From Dipetalonema caudispina (taxonomy: Eukaryota > Nematoda > Chromadorea > Rhabditida > Onchocercidae), in NCBI GenBank assembly GCA_013365325.1, contig JABVXV010000358.1:1-60705 (forward strand): a stretch of 60,705 nucleotides of DNA, written 5' to 3'. Of this stretch, positions 1 to 11,564 are shown piece by piece (within the stretch, counting starts at the first letter, position 1; every line of letters begins with the position of its first letter). A model generated the notes under the pieces. That model had not been told where the DNA came from. It saw nothing but the letters and a program-made list of their open reading frames with translations, and ran no database searches. The position numbers and the translations under genes were made by a program.

Positions 1-116
<116 letters not shown>

Positions 117-3100
117 TATTACGTATCAATATATATACAATTAGCATTTTATTTATCCATTGATTATTATCTAACTTGGCTTCTATCCTATTTTGTTTTT
201 GTTTTAATTTTTTTTTTTTATTTTATTTTCCCAGAAGAATAAATGCAATGCTTCTTGAAAAAAAAAATAGGAAATGTGAAAGCGTAGAATTTTGTTTTTT
301 TTTTTTTTTTCTTCCATATTTTATATTAAAGGTTTATCACATTTTTCAACCTTTCTTCTCTCCACTTCTCTCTCTCCTCCTCTCTCTCTCTCTCTCTGTC
401 TCTGTATGAATTGTTACTGGTATGAATCAAGCTTTAGTGCAAGTAATAATTAGATTCATGATAAAGTAATACAAAGTTAAACGACGTTAGCATTAGAGAT
501 TGAAAAGTGACAAATGGATAAAAAAGAAAATCGATGTTGTATAGCATTCCTTATGACTATATTCAGCTTTATGTTTAACTTAAATAACAAATTTTCTTGC
601 TAGTTTTAAATTTAATCTTGTCAAAATTTACTAGAATAAAATCAAAAAAAAAAAAAAAAAAAACTTGGGGAATTTTCTGCATTCCTTCTCTTTTAAATTA
701 ATTGACAAGTGACAACTGTTCAATACTTTCATGACTGATACGATAGGCTTTCATCTAACTTTTGGCATACATTTTGTAGGTATTTTATGCAATTTACGCA
801 ATCATTGATACGTTTACTTCCGCATTTAACGTATAAATAATAAATTACGCAATGATACTTCATCAAATGGAAGATTTTCTTCCGCATATTAATTGTGTGA
901 ATTTGACAAATTCATAGTACCATAAGTTATTTTAGGATAGATCATTCATTGCTTTAAAATTAGGATGAAAGATAGTAATGCAAATTTTGGCTTAGTTATC
1001 ATTGATTTTCATTTTTAAATTCGATATAATTTGATGATAGCTAAAGTAGGTACTTTTATAAATTCTGTTGACAGGAAATGTCTTCCGGTAGTTCGCTTAG
1101 ATTCAACAAGACCAATAATTTAATTATTAGAGAAAATGACAAAACTTGTTGAATAGATTTAAAGTTTTCGTCATTTAGTACTATCTTTTGTTATTATATA
1201 TTTTAATTTCAATAAAATTGGGAAAATATGTATTATGTTGAAGGAAAAAGACAATTAAGAAAAGTTGAAATGTTTGCAAAAAGTTTGTTTAGCTTCATTA
1301 AGTTATGATTTAGTAAAAGTTTAACAAGTGTAGCCTTAATTAATTGTGCAATGACATCAGTTTAAGCAAAATTAAATTAAAATAACCAGGTGATTCTTTT
1401 CTCTACCAATTATTTTCCTTCTAACGTTTCTTGCTAATTATGAAAAAACAAAAGTTTAAACATCGATTTTTTTTCTTCCTTCTTTTTTCTGTTGCACGAA
1501 AATTTATTAAAAAAAAAAAATTCATAAAAATATTTTATAAAAATTAAATTTGGTAAAACATATGGGATCATAATGTACGATCATACCTTTCATATTTTCT
1601 TCTATCCTATTTTTGAAATTTTTTTCAAATAAATTAAATTTTATAATTACCATGTTTTTTGAAATTTTATCCATCCGTTATATATCATTATCCAATTGTA
1701 AATACTAAAATCGATGCTAATGCTAATTAAGCTGCTGCTGATGCTATTTAGAATATAGCTACCTAGGTAAAATATGTTTTTTTTTTTCTACTCTTAAAAT
1801 TTCTTTCTTCTCCCATCTATTCATGCATTTTTTTATGAAACTTTATCGATTTTAAGAGTTTTGAAAATTTTGTGAAATTTCATTTTCAATAAATATGTTA
1901 ATGTATAATTGTACTTCATAAAATGCATTATGAATAAGATTTAAAATGTTTCTGTTTTTTTTTTGTTTTCATGAAAAGATTTCAACAAATAAGTGAGTGT
2001 TTCAATTTTATTATGTTAATAAAATTATGAAAGAAATGATAAATGTATGATAAATAGAATACGAAATCACTATTATTCTTTCTCATTTATTGATTATTAT
2101 ATCACTAATTTTATCATTTCTGATTAATTTTTTTTTTTTAATTTAATTATATCTTTAAATGAAGAAAATAATTTTTTTTTTTGTTTCATACATTAACGAT
2201 TTCAAGTTATTAAGTAATTTTGCAAAAAAAAAAAAAAAAAAAAAGATTATATATTATTAACAATATTAACTTTTTTTTTAATGAAAATAGTATTGTTTTA
2301 GGGTAAGTAAACAAATTTTTCATTTGCAAATTTATAAATTTATCTCATTCAGTTTTCTATTCATCAAAAACAATGTCATAATGATAGTTGTGAACAGATA
2401 AACAAATTGGTTAGACATAAAAATGAAATTGGTGGTCAGAAAATGAATAGCTTAAAATATATGTGAAAAAAAAAAAAAAAAAAAAAAAACGATGAAAAAA
2501 TTTTTAATCAAGAAAACTTCAAGTTGTCAACTTATTGTCGATTTCCTTGAAGCTTTATCTTGCACTATTCAAATTTTTTGATCAAAAAAAAAAAAATAAA
2601 ATAAAAGATGCAATCGTATGAAATATATCATTTATTATTCATCATCTTATTTACGTCATCGTTTATATGACTGATACAAATCATAACTAATACTAGCCTA
2701 GTTAATTAATTAAAAATATTTCTAATATTACTAGCGTAAAGTGAACAACTAATAAATGAATGTCTTTATATTTCTATTTCATTTTTTTTTTTTTTTTTTT
2801 TTTTTTCAACTTTTTTAATTTTCATGTTTGTTTTGCTTCCATCACTTCAATTTTTTCGTAGTTTTCTGGTTGAAAACAACTTGCTATTGCAATAATATGC
2901 AATTTATAAAATATACATTTGAAATCGATAATTGACAACAAATTACATATTTTGATATTTGAAGTTTGATTTTAACAAAAAAAGCACATCTGTTAAAAAT
3001 ATATATGTTGAGCATATTTTTTTTTTTTTTTTTTAATGCATACTTCATTTAATTATTTTAGCATCTATTTTTTTTTTCTAATTTAAATTAATTTAAGCTT

Positions 3101-3565
3101 TTTTTTGTTTGGTGTCAAAAAAAAAAGAAAAGGAAAAATGCAAAAAAAAAAAGAAAAAAATGAAAAATTATTCTTGTTAATATGATTTAATGAATGAAAC
3201 CAATATAATCATTATTAATTATTATCATTATCATCGATCGTTTCTTTCATTTTTACTTATAATTAATTGCAATCGTTAGTGTTATTTAATATTAGAAAGA
3301 TTAAATATATGCAACGATTGTAATATTTTAAGTAAAAAAAAAAAAAACATGCGAAATTTTCAATATTAATTATCAAACTTTACCACTTTGTTTCATTGTC
3401 ATTTTGCAATCGCTATCAATTTTCATTAAAATTTCGTATTATCATAAAATTTCTATCAATCCTATCATTGCTTTTTCATCATAATATAAGAGGAAATATA
3501 GACCGGAAAAGAATTTTAAAATATTCAAAGATAGAAAAAAGATAAAAATAGCAAAAGAAAATAGG

Positions 3566-3658
3566 TAATAATTTTACACTTTTTCATCTATTTTAGTACA
3601 AAATTTTAATCATTTTAAAATTTTATACTAAAATAGATGAAAAAGTGTAAAATTATTA
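3566..3658. repeat. Long inverted repeat / hairpin, about 43-bp arms
   Basis: Bases 3566-3608 are repeated in reverse complement at about 3616-3658 with one visible mismatch and a loop of only about 7 nt. The arms share the core CATCTATTTTAGT and its complement. Near identity of the arms suggests a recent snap-back duplication or a small palindromic element. It lies about 950 bp upstream of the channel start codon. Confidence 0.9.
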
Positions 3659-4588
3659 GTTATATGTTAAAAGTGTGAAGATTACAATCCAACACTTTAC
3701 GTAATGCTTGTTAGAATTCATTTTCCTAACAAAGTACTTCACACTTTTCGCATATTTGTTTACATTTCAAATTTTAATCCTTCCCGATTTTCCTTCTTTT
3801 TTTTTTTCTTTATTTCTATTCTTATTTCTGCAATGATATCAGTACCATAATCATAATTGGTAACAGATTGATATGAAAATACGACTAAATTTTGATAAAT
3901 GACAAGAGACTTTGGCAACATCATCCAATGATAATTGACAAGGAAGCTTCGAATTATCATTCAATAACAAGCAATAAATAAGTTTGGAGGTATCATTCAG
4001 TGATAATTGAAGAATAAATCAAATATTATCATTCAATGATTGCTAATAAATAAATTGTTAACAAAATTTTTCGGATGAATGAATTCTTTGTTGTTTGATT
4101 GTAAAAGCTTTGGAATTTAATAACATCATTTACTTCACTTATTCTCATTTGTTCATTGTCATTTATGTTTATTTTGTGGACTTAAAATGAAAATATGGTA
4201 AATAGATTAGCAGAAAAAATTAAAAGAATATGTTGCATGCAAAAGGTAAACAAATTACCTCGCAACAACTCTATAATTGATCCATTAAATAAATAAACAA
4301 CAAGTCTTGATCTTTAATCTTGTTTGTAATTTTAATAAATCAGACGTTTTTATTAGAAGATTTCATTGGGAAAAAAAAAGGAAGCAAGTTTTGTTTTCAT
4401 TTATTTTCTACCACATTGGAGAAAATATTTGATTTTCTATTTCAAAATTATATTGTCGGATGATGATTTTAAAGGAATGTTAATTAACTTCAATAAAATT
4501 GTCTGATATTATGATATGATTGTTTTAAAAATCAATTCAAAGAAGGAGTTCATAATTTTGTTGGAGTAATTAAAATTTTAGAGATAAT

Positions 4589-4591
4589 CAG
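4589..4591 (+). promoter_or_regulatory. Candidate 3' splice site for the channel mRNA leader (trans-splicing)
   Basis: The sequence ATAATCAG ends 13 bases before the chosen start codon at 4605. In nematodes a CAG this close to the ATG is often a spliced-leader acceptor. A second, out-of-frame ATG at 4597 lies between the two and opens an 18-codon reading frame ending at 4650, so a message spliced here would carry an overlapping upstream ORF. The acceptor is inferred from sequence only. Confidence 0.35.
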
Positions 4592-4604
4592 CTTGAATGG
4601 AACA

Positions 4605-7600
4605 ATGGGTGATAATGACAATCATGAAGCTTTGCTCAATTCACCGTTAATAAGAAATAAAATTTGTCGTCCACGTTTGGTTGCTAAAGATGGTCGCTGT
4701 GCATTGCGACAAATTGGAATACCTCATCCATATCGATCTGCATACAGGTAATTATAATCTTTTACTCATTTGTATGAATTGCCAATTAAATTATCAGATA
4801 ATATTACAAATAAACAGATTAATGAGGAGATCTTGAGGTACTTTTTTGCTTTTTTTTTCCATCATTTATGTCTCTTGATACTGTTGAAATTCAATATTAA
4901 AATAAAAAGTCAATTAAAATTAGATTTAGAAAATTTCCTATGATATTTGAAGAGAATCGTGCAAACTTTCATTGGTAACTATATCTATTCTTTTATCATC
5001 CATATCAGTTAGATACTAATTTATTTAGTAAAAAGATTAAGTATTCCGGTTTATTTTTCCAATGATAATGTCAAGCTGTTGTAGGAATTGGTTTCATTTG
5101 GTGATCGAATGTAGTTGGCGGATCATTTTGTGTTTGTTTGCTAGTGGTTTTATTATTACTTGGGTCATTTTTGCTTTAATTTATTATCTTATTGTATTGC
5201 CTGATCAATCATCTGTAAGTTTTTTGCATCGATTTTTCATATTTTTATTTTTCGTAAAAAAAAAAAAGAGCAAAAAATTAAAAGTGAAATTTAAAACAGT
5301 AAATATTAAAAATTATTATTCCTGGGATCATTATATATACATCTTACATTAATATAAATGTGTATGTTTGTGTTTTTGATAATGAAAATCGAATGATATA
5401 AAAGATTCAATGATAACTTAAATATACATTATAGCATTATAAACAAATAAAATTTATTTATGTAACAAATTTATGCAAATTTTATGTATTCATTTTCTCT
5501 TACAAAATTAATCATTTATTAATTAAAGATGTTTTCTGATACAATTGCAAAGTTCGTTTTAATATTTCATTAAAACTTTACTTTGCATATTTCCTGTCTC
5601 ATATATTACACATATGGTTATTAATTAATCTCATCGTAAGGTTAAATTCATTTTTAGGATAATTAATAAAATGGACTGTTACTTTTGAAGAAAATGATGC
5701 AAAAAAAAAGAGAAAAAAATTGCAATAAATTTCGTTATTTAATATTTACTTAATATACATTTATTCATTCATTTTATATTAAATATATATTTATAACAAA
5801 AATATATTTACAATTCGCGATAGCATTAAAATAGTTTTAATATAAATTTCTGTTTATTTTTGATTTTTATCCGATGAAAATATATACCTTTTGGTGGAAT
5901 TTTCTGTAATATAATTTTAAATTGGATATTGCCGTTCAATATTATCGGTTTTCAGCATTTCAGAATAGTATGAAATGATATTGTTCCTAACTTCGATGAA
6001 TTTTCTAAGAAAATTGTTGCCTTGAAAGCATTTTAACTATGCTTTATCACAATTTTACTTGAACTATATCTTGACCTGTATCATTTCAATGTTGCACAGA
6101 GAGAGAAAGGTTGAAGGATAGCATTAATAATAATAGTAATTAGTAGTATCATTTCAATGTTGCACAGAGAGAGAAAGGTCGAAGGATAGCATTAATAATA
6201 ATAGTAATTAGTAGTATCATTTCAATGTTGCACAGAGAGAGAAAGGTCGAAGGATAGCATTAATAATAATAGTAATTAGTAGTTTTATCAATATAATAAT
6301 AGCAATAATAAATGATAATTAAATTTTCGTTTTAGAAAAAGCAGGAGAACGAGCAATGCATTGCAAACGTTTACGATTTGAAGACTGCCTTCCTGTTTAG
6401 GTATGTATACTTACGTGAAGATATACAAATGAAACGTCAAAATTATACTTAACCTTTAGTTCATAACAATGGTCACTTTTTCACTGTGATGATTGTTATT
6501 TCTGAAAATAACTTTCTATGATTTTCTGATTTTTTTTTTTCTTGAACTGATGAGATCACTGAATCTTGCGAAATTACCTGTTATACTTTATATTTTTATC
6601 CGATTCTACTACAATTTTTATGCGAAATTAAATAATTAATATTGAAATTTCAGTTTGGAAACGCAACATACCATTGGTTATGGATTTCGGTTAGTTTGTT
6701 ATTTTTTCTTTTTCAAATGAAATTTTAAAATAAATTGCAAATAATTATAATTTCATGTAATTGTCAAAAAGTCGCGAAATTTTATAATTTTCTCATTGTG
6801 GTTATATTTGTATTGTTTTGATTAAAAATTAACGAAATTTGAATTCATAATAAGTTAAATAAACTTTTGGTTTATGAATATGCCATTAAGTTATAACTAG
6901 AATATATTTACCTTTTTACTTCATTTAATATGAAATTGCAATAATTAAAATTAGTTTATCCAAAATTAGCCTACTAATGTGTAATTAAATCAACATCCAT
7001 CTAAACATTTTCTTCATATAAAAATCAAATTAATATCAATAAATGGTAAAAGAAAATTTAGCCTAGCCAAAATGATCTTAGCCAAAGCTAATGTAATCAA
7101 AATTAGCCAATTGATCTTTCAGATATGTGACAGATGCATGTTTACCGCTTGTTTTTATCCTATCATTACAATGTATTGCGGGTGTTTTCATGCAAACAAT
7201 GCTAAGTGGCATTGTTGTCGCCAAATTGTTGCGTCCAAAAAAGCGAAAACAGGTTAATTTTAATTTTGTTAATTTTAATTTCAATTTGTTTGTAGTTAAA
7301 ATAATTTACATCTAATTACTCATATCTAAAAATGAACAAATATGAATGAAAGTAATTTTCTTCAATGTATTACTGATCAAATTTAATACACAAAAATACA
7401 TTTGAAATATTTCGTAATTTCCATAATTAGGTTGAAATGATATTAATTTACTTATATAATTATTTAGTTTCGAATTATTCCATTTGAATTTTCATCATCA
7501 TTCAGTGAATTTAGTCGATCGTCCAATTTGAGTTTAATCATATTAGCCTTAAATATTTTGACCATAGCATGAATAAAATATTTTATTTAAATATTCAATT

Positions 7601-9167
7601 TCAAGTAGTGGAAATGGTTATATTGGTATAATTTAAATATTTAATTATCATTTTTCTATAGAAAATTTTCACTTAGAATTATCTTTAAATTTGATAATTT
7701 ACAATCAAAATTGAACGTACGACTATTCCGTCTTTTTTTGTTTTCAGGAACTGAGATTTTCTCAAATAGCAGTAATAGGTCCAATGAATGATACGGATAG
7801 GAGACCGGCGTTGATGATACGAATAGCCGATATACAAAATAATTTGTATATCGCTGAACCTCATGTTCGATTATATATGGCAACTTCTAAAATCAATAAA
7901 GTTATTTGAATTTATTGATTTGATCGGGAATTATTATTATATTACAATTAAATCAATTTGATTATTTAGATTTCATTAAAATTCATCTCATTTGTTGATT
8001 TTTTTAAATAAAGATATTTGTGTAAAAGATAGCTTTCTTTTTTTTTTTTCAAAAATTTGTTGCTATATAAACTTTTTTGAAAAATAAACTTATTTTTTAT
8101 TTATGCAAGTATTGATTATTTAATTAGAAAGGTGAACGAGAATTAGCTGATTTCAAAGATATGAATGTTGGTTATGATGCTGGCTGGGATCGAGTACTTC
8201 TGCTATGGTAAATTTAATTTTTTTTGAAATTTGTTTGAAAATTTTTTGTAAATAGGGAAATATTAAATTGAAATTTGTGAAATTCATAAATTTATTTGAA
8301 TTTTTGATAAATCGTTAATGAAAATCTTTCCATATTGTATGCATTTCAATATGATTTGACTCATGAAACTTTCTAGGCCAATAACAGTGAAGCATTTAAT
8401 TGATGACCAAAGTCCTTTATTCGCAATGACGCCTGATGAAATGCATAATGCTCATTTTGAGCTTATCATGACCGTTGAAGGAATTGTAGAAGCTACCGGT
8501 ATGACATTTCAAGCACGAACTTCATTTTTACCGGATGAAATACTCTGGGGATACAGGTTTGTTATTATTAAAGCGTTCAGTTTCACGTATCCGTGACATT
8601 AGTAATAGATGAGAGTATTTTGGTACGTAAGGCAAGCGTCAATTAAGCTAATCATTAATTATAATTAAATGAAAAAGTAAGACAATACAGCTTGTGTATG
8701 TATTATTTAAATGTAACAAAAATGGAAGTTTTCAGAGAATGAACAATGTAAAAATTTATTTAAGTTTAACAAATTCCAAAGACTGAATTAATAATTCAAA
8801 TGATTAGAAAATATGCAAAAATTGTCAATGAACAATAATAGTTACTTGCAAATTTTTGACCAAATTCATGTCAGAAATCGAAATTCATTTGAAATTTCTG
8901 AATATGAATAAATTGAAGAAATCATTATTTATGTGTTAATGATGATTGTTGTAGATTTATTCTGATAGCTAAGAACCATTTGATTCCATATGAAATTTCA
9001 GATTTTGCTCTATGGTTGTATTAAATGAGAAAATTGGCAGGTACGAAATACAATATAAATTATTCGATGAAATTGAATCCATAAATGAAATTAATTTGAA
9101 AGCAATGGAAATTGATGATAATAATGATGGTTATGATTCGTCACAAAATATTTCCGGATTTATCTGA
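4605..9167 (+). CDS. irk: Inwardly rectifying potassium channel (Kir/IRK family), 9 exons, 360 aa
   Basis: Forms K+-selective tetrameric pores in the plasma membrane. Exons: 4605-4747, 5085-5214, 6336-6400, 6654-6689, 7123-7252, 7748-7900, 8128-8207, 8377-8556, 9002-9167; all junctions are GT/AG and in phase. The N-terminus carries the Kir-type RLVAKDGRC segment. TM1 is about residues 58-84. The pore helix and filter read AFLFSLETQHTIGYGFR (filter TIGYG, 119-123). TM2 is about 132-158, followed by the basic lipid-binding stretch KLLRPKKRK. C99 and C131 are 32 residues apart, the spacing of the conserved extracellular disulfide. The cytoplasmic domain keeps DFKDMNVGYD, DDQSPLF and EILWGYRF. 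The vertebrate rectification-controller Asp in TM2 aligns with Gln149. At 360 aa it is shorter than typical Kir channels because the C-terminal tail is brief. Family certain; which nematode paralogue (irk-1, -2 or -3 type) is not resolved. Confidence 0.96.
6078..6281. repeat. Three tandem copies of a 68-bp unit in channel intron 2
   Basis: The unit begins GTATCATTTCAATGTTGCAC and recurs at 6078, 6146 and 6214, spacing exactly 68. Copy 1 has GGTTGAAGG where copies 2 and 3 have GGTCGAAGG; otherwise they look identical. It ends 54 bp before exon 3 of the channel gene. The near identity points to recent tandem duplication, so copy number may vary between individuals or be miscounted in assembly. 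Confidence 0.96.
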
Positions 9168-9194
9168 TGAAATATTTTATAATAGCATGTGATT

Positions 9195-9200
9195 AATAAA
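9195..9200 (+). terminator. Poly(A) signal AATAAA for the channel gene
   Basis: AATAAA lies 28 bases after the TGA of the channel gene and is followed by a T-rich stretch from about 9222. This fits a short nematode 3' UTR. Confidence 0.65.
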
Positions 9201-11564
9201 GATCGATTGGTTTTTTCGTCCTTTTTTTTTTTTTTTTTTTTCATGAAAGCAAGAAAATTTTGACTGCATTTGGAATAAATTATTTCATTTATTAATCTTT
9301 ATGACTTTTAAAATGACAATATTTGTTTATCAAATTTTGAATTCTTTTTTCGTTTTTTAGTTCATATTTACTGATTTGAAAAATATTTTTGAAATCATAT
9401 TTTGGTTATGTGATACATAATGTACAATGCACATTTTATATTTTTAAATTCACTGATTACTTGATTGTTTCTATTAATTCATGAATTTATGATATTCTGT
9501 TCCAATGGCAATAATCTTATAATATAATTTTGCAATTTACTGCTGTAAATTAAAAAAAAAGGTTTGGAATTAAAAATTTAATGAAAGGGAATGTTAGTTT
9601 AGAGTTGCTACTAATTTACGATATGGAAAAGGTAGGATAAGATTTAGCATTCTTTTTCTTTCTATTTTTAAAGTGCAAATATTATTTTGAATAGATCTCT
9701 TGCAGGCAGGTGTTTTTCCAAAGTGTCATTTACTTGGGAAATTAATTATCAGAAAAATCAAAGTAAGATTGATTAACATCCCATCATTTGTTTGACGAAA
9801 AAAGAAATTTTGAAACAGTTAAAAAGAATTTGAAATTGGTGAAAATAAAGGAATATTGAAATAATTGCATTATAATTAATTGCATCTGATCATTAAAAAA
9901 TAAACTCTCGAATTTTGTTTTCTATCTTGTTTTTTTTTTTTTTTTTTTCGTAAAATATCTAATGAATGTAGTAAATAGCATTTTCTTTTATTCAAAAGCA
10001 AATTGAGAACATTTAAATTCTATTAATATATTTCAGTGTGAATGTTAGAATGTTTTCGCTGTTTCATATGGATGATAGGCAAAAAATTGCAAAAGTTTAG
10101 GTAAATTAATAATAAGATTGAAAAAATTTTGCATAATTTCAATAAAAGAATAACAATTTGGATGACATTTAAAGGATATATCAATTCGAATACAATTCAT
10201 TTCAGCTTTTTTGTTTCTCTTCGATTCCAATTGCTAAATGTTACTTTAATTTAGACATATAATTTTTCAATGTACTGTAATGAATTTAATTTAATTCTTG
10301 AAAAGGGTATTTAATTTGAAGAAAGAAGGAAAGTTATATGATGAAAAGATAAAACAATTCAATTTCATATTAACATTTTGCTTTATAATTGATGAAAAAT
10401 ATTTGTTTCAGAAAACTGATGGAAGATTGCAACAATTTGTCTCAAAATTTCAGCGCAAATTATAAATTCATCCATAATATTTTCATGTTTTTCTAATTAA
10501 TTTGTGTTTTTTCTAATTTGTTACCATTTTTTCTTTTTGCAATTAATTAATAATGTATATGTACATGTATATTTTAATTAATTAACGAAATATATGTATA
10601 ATACAAAGAGCAATCAATATATTTGGTAATTAAATTTAAAACGTACCAATAGCATAATGATAACATTTAAATTTTTAAAATAAAAAAAAAAAAGATTCAT
10701 TGTAAAAAGTACAAATAGAGGTGAACAAAGAACCTGATTAAGATAAAATTTTGCTTTAATTTTGACAAAAGAATAATTAACTTTGGACAGTGATAATTAC
10801 TTAAGGACAATTTCACAGTTGTCACATGGTTAACTTTGAAGTGTTAATTACTTAAGGACAATTTGTATGACTAACTTTAAACAGTGATAATTATTTAAAG
10901 ATAACTTATATGATTAAGTTTCGACAATGATAATTACTTAAGAATAATTTATACGATTAACATTGAACAGTGATAAAGAGTTAAAGGTAATTTGTATGAT
11001 TAGTTTTAAGAAATGATAATTATTTAATGATCAGTTCAAGCAGAATTCAATCAAAATATCGAATTTTCTTCTTCTTTTTCCTGATATTCTCTTTAGTGTA
11101 ATGCTGTACAGAAAGAAAACAATAATAGGCTACGAAAATTTTTGAATTTCACGTAAAATTTAATAAGAATTTAACAAATTTAATTACGGCACAATATATT
11201 GTTACTTACAAAATTTCAAAAGTTCAAAAGTCGTTTTTAAATTCAAACTATTCGAAAAAAATTAAGAAATTTGAAGTAATCAAAAAAAATAAGCATTCAA
11301 AAAATTTTTCATCATCTAATCATAACATTTATATATTTGTAAGTTCTCCAATTTGCAATGCATAAATTTACATTTTTTTTCAAATTTAAATTATTTTGTT
11401 CCTTAAAAGTAAATATAAACGATGGAAGAAAAAAAAACATGGCTTACTTTTTTTATATATTTTAAATCGAATATTTCATGTAGAAAATTGAAGTTTTTGG
11501 AAATTTTTTAAATTTCTTTTTTCATTTAGAATATTAAAAAAGTAGAAATAAAAGTAAAGTAAAA
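9201..11564. other. Intergenic region between convergent channel and stomatin genes
   Basis: This 2.4 kb separates the 3' ends of the plus-strand channel and the minus-strand stomatin gene. No exon is supported; the open frame at 10045-10230 has no recognisable similarity. It holds a degenerate 43-bp minisatellite at 10777-11040 (listed separately) and scattered homopolymers. Confidence 0.7.
10777..11040. repeat. Degenerate minisatellite, about 43-bp period, about 6 units
   Basis: Each unit resembles TTAACTTTGGACAGTGATAA followed by TTACTTAAGGACAATTTGTA. Units begin near 10777, 10830, 10871, 10914, 10957 and 11000; most are 41-43 bp and the first is longer through an insertion. Divergence between units is substantial, so the array is old. 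Confidence 0.8.

Larger units (their letters stand above)
117..4604. other. Gene-free AT-rich upstream region of the K+ channel gene
   Basis: No exon is supported here. The region holds long A and T tracts (for example near 640-660, 2224-2244, 2467-2489 and 2784-2806), a CT-rich tract near 366-404, a long hairpin (listed separately) and, at about 3885-4060, three or four degenerate copies of a motif resembling ATCATTCARTGATAATTGA. The open frames at 176-409 and 3760-3960 are low-complexity and show no family similarity. The channel promoter should lie in the right part of this stretch, but no recognisable element is visible. Confidence 0.7.
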
